Shown here: positions 8,994 to 12,500 of the stretch, in pieces
How positions within the stretch are numbered: position 1 is the first letter of the stretch
Layout: the number at the start of each line of letters is the position of its first letter
Assembly: GCA_009760855.2 (NCBI GenBank)
Contig: WPIO01000054.1
Span: 1,845,001-1,857,500, forward strand
DNA: 12,500 nt
Direction: 5' to 3'
DNA from: Cristatella mucedo
Taxonomy: Eukaryota > Bryozoa > Phylactolaemata > Cristatellidae
Notes under the pieces: model-generated
What the model saw: only the letters and a program-made list of their open reading frames with translations
The model's database searches: none
What the model was told of the DNA's origin: nothing
Program-made: the position numbers and the translations under genes

Positions 8994-9433
8994 GCGTCGC
9001 CGCGCGTTCGGTCGCCTTTTCCGCGCGCGCGCGAATGCATCCTCCCTCCTTTCCACGTGTTTCGCTCCTGCTTCGTCTCTTTCTTATCGAGGGACGTGAC
9101 GCGGCGCTCCTCCGAGCCACCAAGGCGACATGGTGCCGCATCGAGATTGTCGCTTTCGTCGCCGGCGGAAGCGGTCGGACCGAGAAGTCCGCTTGTTTTT
9201 ACGCCTGCGTCGCGTCGCAGTCTAGCCCCTTTGACGCGACATTGACGCGAACTTTGTGAAACTCGCATTCCCGTCCGGCGGACCGGCCGGCCGGCCCACC
9301 GATCTCCTACCCGTGCTGCTGCTGCCGCGCCGCGCTCATGCTGCCTTCGCTTCGAGGCTCGAGCGCCGCCGCCGCTGTTACCATAGCCGATCATTACAGC
9401 CAGCTGTTTGCCAATTCGGCCTTTCATCGTTCC

Positions 9434-9479
9434 GCTGGTGTCGTTGGGGCGCGGCGGCTGGTGTCGTTGGGGCGCGGCG
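9434..9479. repeat. 23 bp unit duplicated in tandem
   Basis: The unit, starting GCTGGTGTCGTTGG and ending GCGGCG, occurs twice in a row with period 23 and no mismatch (9434-9456 and 9457-9479). It looks like a recent slippage or duplication event. Confidence 0.85.
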
Positions 9480-10633
9480 GGAAAGCGTGGCGTGAAAGCA
9501 AGCGTGCAGCGGTGGAGCGCCGTCGGCTGCGGCTTCGAGGGCCACGAATCGGCCGTCGGCCGTGGCTTCGATGCGGCCATGCGGCCGTGTCGCAGCAGCG
9601 TCTGCCCGCAAGCGATGTCGAATCCGCCCTAAGGAGAATGAGCCCGCAGCAGAAATCGCGGGAGCTGGCGGGAAATCGTGAGAACTCCGAGAGCGGTGGT
9701 TCCCGCCTGCCGCCGCCGACGTCGGCGGCTCCTTTGTGCTCCTTTGTCGGCGGCGACAGTTGCGTAGTCGGCGTCGGCTGCATCGATGGCCTCGAGGCGC
9801 CGTGGCGAAGACTTAAAGACTTGTAGCGTCCTTGTCTCCCCTCCGTCTTTTCTGCCGCCTCTCTCGCGTTCCCTTCTTTCTTTCTTCTCGCGGTCGATTG
9901 CCGCGTCGTCGGTCGCTCGCCGCTCAGCGTCACCTGGCGGCGTTCGCCGATACAGCTGCTGCACAGCCGATTGCTGCACAGACGATCGAGGAGAATGAGC
10001 CGCCGCCGCCCCCGCCGCCGTCGCCGTCGAGGCACTCCTGCGGTACATTAGCGAGCATCGACGCCGGCTGCTGCCGAGCCGGCTGCCACCGCCGCACCAG
10101 CTGCTGCCAGCGACGGAGGCACAGGCGCCAGGCAGACCCAGACGCCGCCACTGTATAGGCGGCCTGCGAGCGAGGGCCCGGGTCGCGCGTGGCGAGGAAG
10201 CGCCATGTGACACTGGACACTCCGGACCTCGAGACGCCTACCGAGTCAGGCGATCGCCGGCTCCGCCTTTGTTGGCGAAAGGCGGCTGGCTGGCTGGTTG
10301 GCTGGTTATCACCGAGCGAACGCCAGGACGGTGGCGGCAGGCAGGCGCGCACGCGAGCCCCCCCCCCCCCGGGCGACGAAGCGGCGTCGCAAGAGAGATT
10401 GCCGCGTCAGCCGCCGCGCTGCTGCGGCCGCAGCAGCAGCGGCGCTGCGGGAGTGCTAATGAACGTGGCCACTACTACCGGGCAGGCGCGAATTGGTCGC
10501 TGGGGACGAGAACCGTTTTGACACCTAATTGCCGCAGGAAGCGCTCGATCGCTGCCTGAGCGCTGTGACTGAGAAGCGCAAGCCTTATTTGATAGACTCG
10601 ACTTCTTCGGCGAGTGGCCGAAGCGTCCGGGGA

Positions 10634-10752
10634 ATACGCGGCTATTAATTTCGAGAGGACCTCCTCGCAGGCGAGAGCCGTTCAATGGAGCGTATTGACT
10701 TAATTAGGCAGAATAAATAGATTAACAATTGTATCAATTTTAATTACCGAGG
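10634..10752. promoter_or_regulatory. AT-rich island with homeodomain- and Sox-like sites
   Basis: Against very GC-rich surroundings this stretch is AT-rich. It carries ATTAATTT, a TTAATTAG homeodomain-type core (10710 region), GATTAACAATTGTATCAA (with the palindromic Sox-like ACAATTGT) and TTTTAATTACC. An AATAAA at 10712-10717 could instead be a polyadenylation signal for a long foxA 3' UTR. An enhancer role is inference from motif clustering only. Confidence 0.35.
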
Positions 10753-10786
10753 CCCTCAGCCCGGCTCGCGCGTATTCATTTCGCGA

Positions 10787-10792
10787 AATAAA
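10787..10792 (+). terminator. AATAAA, candidate polyadenylation signal
   Basis: A canonical hexamer sits in GCGAAATAAAAAGTCC, followed by a non-AT-rich sequence. It would imply a ~2.2 kb foxA 3' UTR. A second hexamer at 10712-10717 competes. A hexamer alone is weak evidence. Confidence 0.2.
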
Positions 10793-10807
10793 AAGTCCTC
10801 AACCGCT

Positions 10808-10849
10808 CGCGAGATCTCGGCCGGCGCTGCACATCGCGCGAGATCTCGG
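10808..10849. repeat. Two copies of a palindromic 13-mer
   Basis: CGCGAGATCTCGG occurs at 10808-10820 and again at 10837-10849, 29 bp apart. The core CGAGATCTCG is self-complementary. A repeated palindrome of this kind fits a dimeric protein-binding site, but no factor can be named. Confidence 0.6.
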
Positions 10850-10898
10850 TGAGGCACGCCTGCGCCGCTGCAGCGAATGCCGCTCGGATGAGCGAGGC

Positions 10899-10925
10899 GC
10901 TCCTGCGAGCGACGCTCGCAGGAGC
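10899..10925. repeat. Perfect 27 nt palindrome (13 bp arms, 1 nt centre)
   Basis: GCTCCTGCGAGCG (10899-10911) is followed by a single A and by its exact reverse complement CGCTCGCAGGAGC (10913-10925). A smaller CGCTC/GAGCG pair lies just before it (about 10881-10894). The loop is too short for a normal RNA hairpin, so a cruciform or dimer-binding role is more natural. Confidence 0.75.
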
Positions 10926-11656
10926 CGCCAACGAATCGCGAGCGGTGCGCTGCCGCTGCCTCGGCGTCGGCATCGAGAGAGGCAGCCATCTCTACTGCTT
11001 CGGAGTAGTTTCTAGCGCTGAAAACCAAGCAGCTTTCGAGCGGATCTCGGAGGCAGCTCGCCGAACGACCCAACAAAGCCGCCTTGCCGCCGACTGTGCC
11101 GGCTGTCCCACCCAACCCCTCGTCGCCGCCTCATAAAAATGAGTCGCGGCTGCGGCAGCTGCACAACGACGCCTTGACGAGCCCGTCAAACTCATCGCGA
11201 GGTTTCATTCTCGTGAATCGGGTTGACGCGTGCAGGAGTAATTCCCGTAATTTCGGGCGTCTATTCGCAACATCAACACGACCGCAGAGCCACCATCGCA
11301 CGGCAAGCATAGGGCGGTCGCCGAAGCGGCAGCGACCGTCGAGCGTCGATCGGCAAGCGTCGTCCGTCATGCGGCGCGAGCGGCAGCTGTAGCCAGCGGC
11401 GGAGCTCGAAGAGGCAATTTGAGCGCAGCAGACGACGCAGACGAGCTGGCAAGCGCGAGCCTCGGCGGCTGCGAAACGGGCGGTTTGCAGCCGCCGCGAG
11501 TCGCGAGCCGCGCTGGACGATGATGACGTTCCGCCGCCCGTTCACCCTGTCTCTCTCTCTGTCTCTCTCGCTCGTTCGCTCGCTCTCGGGTTCGCTCTCG
11601 TCTAGCGCTGCAAGTGGAGCGGATGAGGAGCTGACGAGGACGAGCCGGAGCTCCGC

Positions 11657-12317
11657 TCAGGCGATCGCCGGACTCCGATCGACGTCCTCGGCTCCGTCCA
11701 AGGCAGCTTCCGCTTCCGCTTCCATTTCACTCGACGCGGAAGCGTTCTGAATTCTCCTCCTGAGCACGGCGACCAGTCTCTGCAGCCTACAGAAGTGCAG
11801 GGAAGCTCCAGACGCCTGGACTCACTGCCGCTGCGCTCGCTCGCTCGCTGGCCGACCACCGCAAGCCCCCGACCATCCCACTACTCCGAAAGGCTTCGAC
11901 CTCGAGGCGAGAGCTGCATGGAGGGGGGGTTCGGTCGCACTCCTCGGAGCTGCTGCGCTGCTCGGCTGCCTGGGCTTGACGAGCAAGAGCTTCTCGCAGC
12001 AATGGCGGCCGAGAGTATCTCGTCGAGCGACCTCGACCTCCTTTCCGAGCTGCACGCGTGCGTGCGTCGCTCCTGCCGAGCCTCACCTCTGCTCGCGCTC
12101 GCCGGCCTGCTCGGCGGCCGCTCGGGCGGCGCTCAGCTGACCGAGCAGTTGGCGCTTGTCGCCGTCCAGCTGCTCGCAGCGCTCAGCCAGACGCTCGCTC
12201 CGCGCGACCAGCGAGCTCTCTCTCGCCCGAGCTCGCTCCAGATCGTCCTCGAGGCGGCGAAGCGAGTCGCTGTACTCGTCGCGCAGGCTCGCCTCCTGCG
12301 AGAGCGACTTGTGCAGG
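11657..12317 (-). CDS. C-terminal end of an unidentified coiled-coil protein, complement(join(11657..11786,12087..12317)), 5' partial
   Basis: I do not recognise the family. Two minus-strand exons are inferred. The upstream one (12317 down to 12087, 231 nt) follows an acceptor TTTTCGCAG and ends at GAG|GTGAGG. It encodes charged heptad-like sequence such as SLRRLEDDLERARARESSL and ERCEQLDGDKRQLLGQLSA, typical of an alpha-helical coiled coil. The last exon (11786 to 11657) follows a strong pyrimidine-rich acceptor CTTCTGTAG. Both junctions are phase 2, and joining them makes an Arg codon and continues the helix (GEREQ-R-LQRLVAVLRRRIQ). An acidic tail then ends SPAIA with TGA at 11659-11657. 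The 300 nt intron is close in size to foxA's. The gene is tail-to-tail with foxA. The rest lies beyond the right edge. The splice model is plausible but unproven. Confidence 0.5.
11787..12086 (-). other. Intron of the minus-strand coiled-coil gene (300 nt, phase 2)
   Basis: Read on the minus strand it starts GTGAGGCTCGG and ends CCCTGCACTTCTGTAG, a good donor and acceptor. It contains a second GTGAGT/AG-like pair near 11830, so a small extra exon cannot be excluded. Confidence 0.45.
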
Positions 12318-12500
12318 CTGCGAAAACGGCGGCGAAAGATCGCGCGCGCGCGCATCTGTCGCTGACCGAGGGACGGCTACGGCGCACGTGCGCGTGCCAG
12401 AGAGCGCGCGTTCGTACGAAGCGAGGAGCCAAATCTGCCGAAACCGGCGAGCGAGCTCCTCTCTGCGCCTCCCCGCCGGATGCGACCGGTGGGCTTTCTC
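12318..12500. other. Right edge: probable intron of the coiled-coil gene
   Basis: No exon is evident. A GC dinucleotide run (about 12341-12353) and a pyrimidine-rich stretch precede the acceptor at 12318-12319 on the minus strand. Confidence 0.3.

Larger units (their letters stand above)
8626..10633. other. foxA 3' flank, no recognisable gene; probably 3' UTR plus intergenic
   Basis: About 2 kb of GC-rich sequence follows the foxA stop. The open frames here are biased by composition (Arg/Ala/Ser/Pro-rich) and show no domain or family signature. It contains a long hairpin (8931-8993), a 23 bp tandem duplication (9434-9479), a CCG-rich run near 10001-10025, a GGCT tetranucleotide run near 10281-10308 and a 13-C run (10358-10370). 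No AATAAA signal was seen close to the stop; the first clear ones are at 10712 and 10787. Confidence 0.5.
10753..11656. other. Intergenic GC-rich segment between convergent genes
   Basis: Apart from the inverted repeats and AATAAA described separately, I see no gene. Open frames on both strands are Ala/Arg/Ser-rich and composition-driven. A short imperfect CT run lies at about 11550-11590. Confidence 0.45.

Noticed and set aside
9338-10213. Large open frames on both strands downstream of foxA
   Set aside because: They are Arg/Ala/Ser/Pro-rich and open in several frames at once, as expected from GC-rich sequence with few stops.
11520-11750. 76-codon plus-strand open frame (MMTFRRPF...)
   Set aside because: It is antisense to the proposed last coiled-coil exon, begins with a CT-repeat-derived Ser-Leu run and matches no family I know.
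11830-12086. An additional small minus-strand exon between the two coiled-coil exons, using GTGCAG at ~12050 and GCA|GTGAGT near 11830
   Set aside because: It would need introns of only about 37 and 39 nt. The direct phase-2 join is simpler and keeps the helix.

Overview
The window comes from an animal (bilaterian) nuclear genome. The reasons are a spliced FoxA/fork head gene, several decayed CR1/L2-type non-LTR retrotransposon fragments, a tRNA-derived repeat head and very long dinucleotide microsatellites. The genic half is very GC- and CpG-rich with GC-ending codons. The conserved C-terminal FoxA motifs fit a lophotrochozoan or related invertebrate, but I cannot name a species.

Layout. 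Positions 1-1030 hold two 5'-truncated copies of one LINE in tandem on the minus strand (RT C-terminus, 3' UTR with a ~36-38 bp internal repeat, hairpin tail and ATT tail), plus an inverted tail fragment at 141-182. Positions 1080-1700 hold small tandem repeats and a tRNA-like SINE head. Positions 1905-2795 are a longer decayed minus-strand LINE reverse transcriptase with the YADD motif. Positions 2838-3950 are a GA tract, a ~470 bp unique segment and a CT tract. Positions 4295-4850 are a third, plus-strand LINE RT remnant. Three tRNA D-arm-like tandem repeats lie at 5061-5150 and a ~325 bp CT tract at 5351-5675.

From about 5700 the DNA becomes unique and CpG-rich. It leads into a two-exon FoxA gene (6555..6699 joined to 6986..8625, plus strand, 594 aa) with a complete forkhead domain and the conserved C-terminal motifs. 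Its 3' flank (8626-11656) has no recognisable coding sequence but contains several striking inverted repeats and an AT-rich island with homeodomain- and Sox-like sites. At the right edge, two minus-strand exons with matching splice phases (12317..12087 joined to 11786..11657) give the C-terminus of an unidentified coiled-coil protein, placed tail-to-tail with foxA.

I see no operon, CRISPR array, prokaryotic system or clearly new enzymatic system. The main biological content is one developmental transcription factor locus, its possible regulatory flank, and a repeat-rich upstream region.
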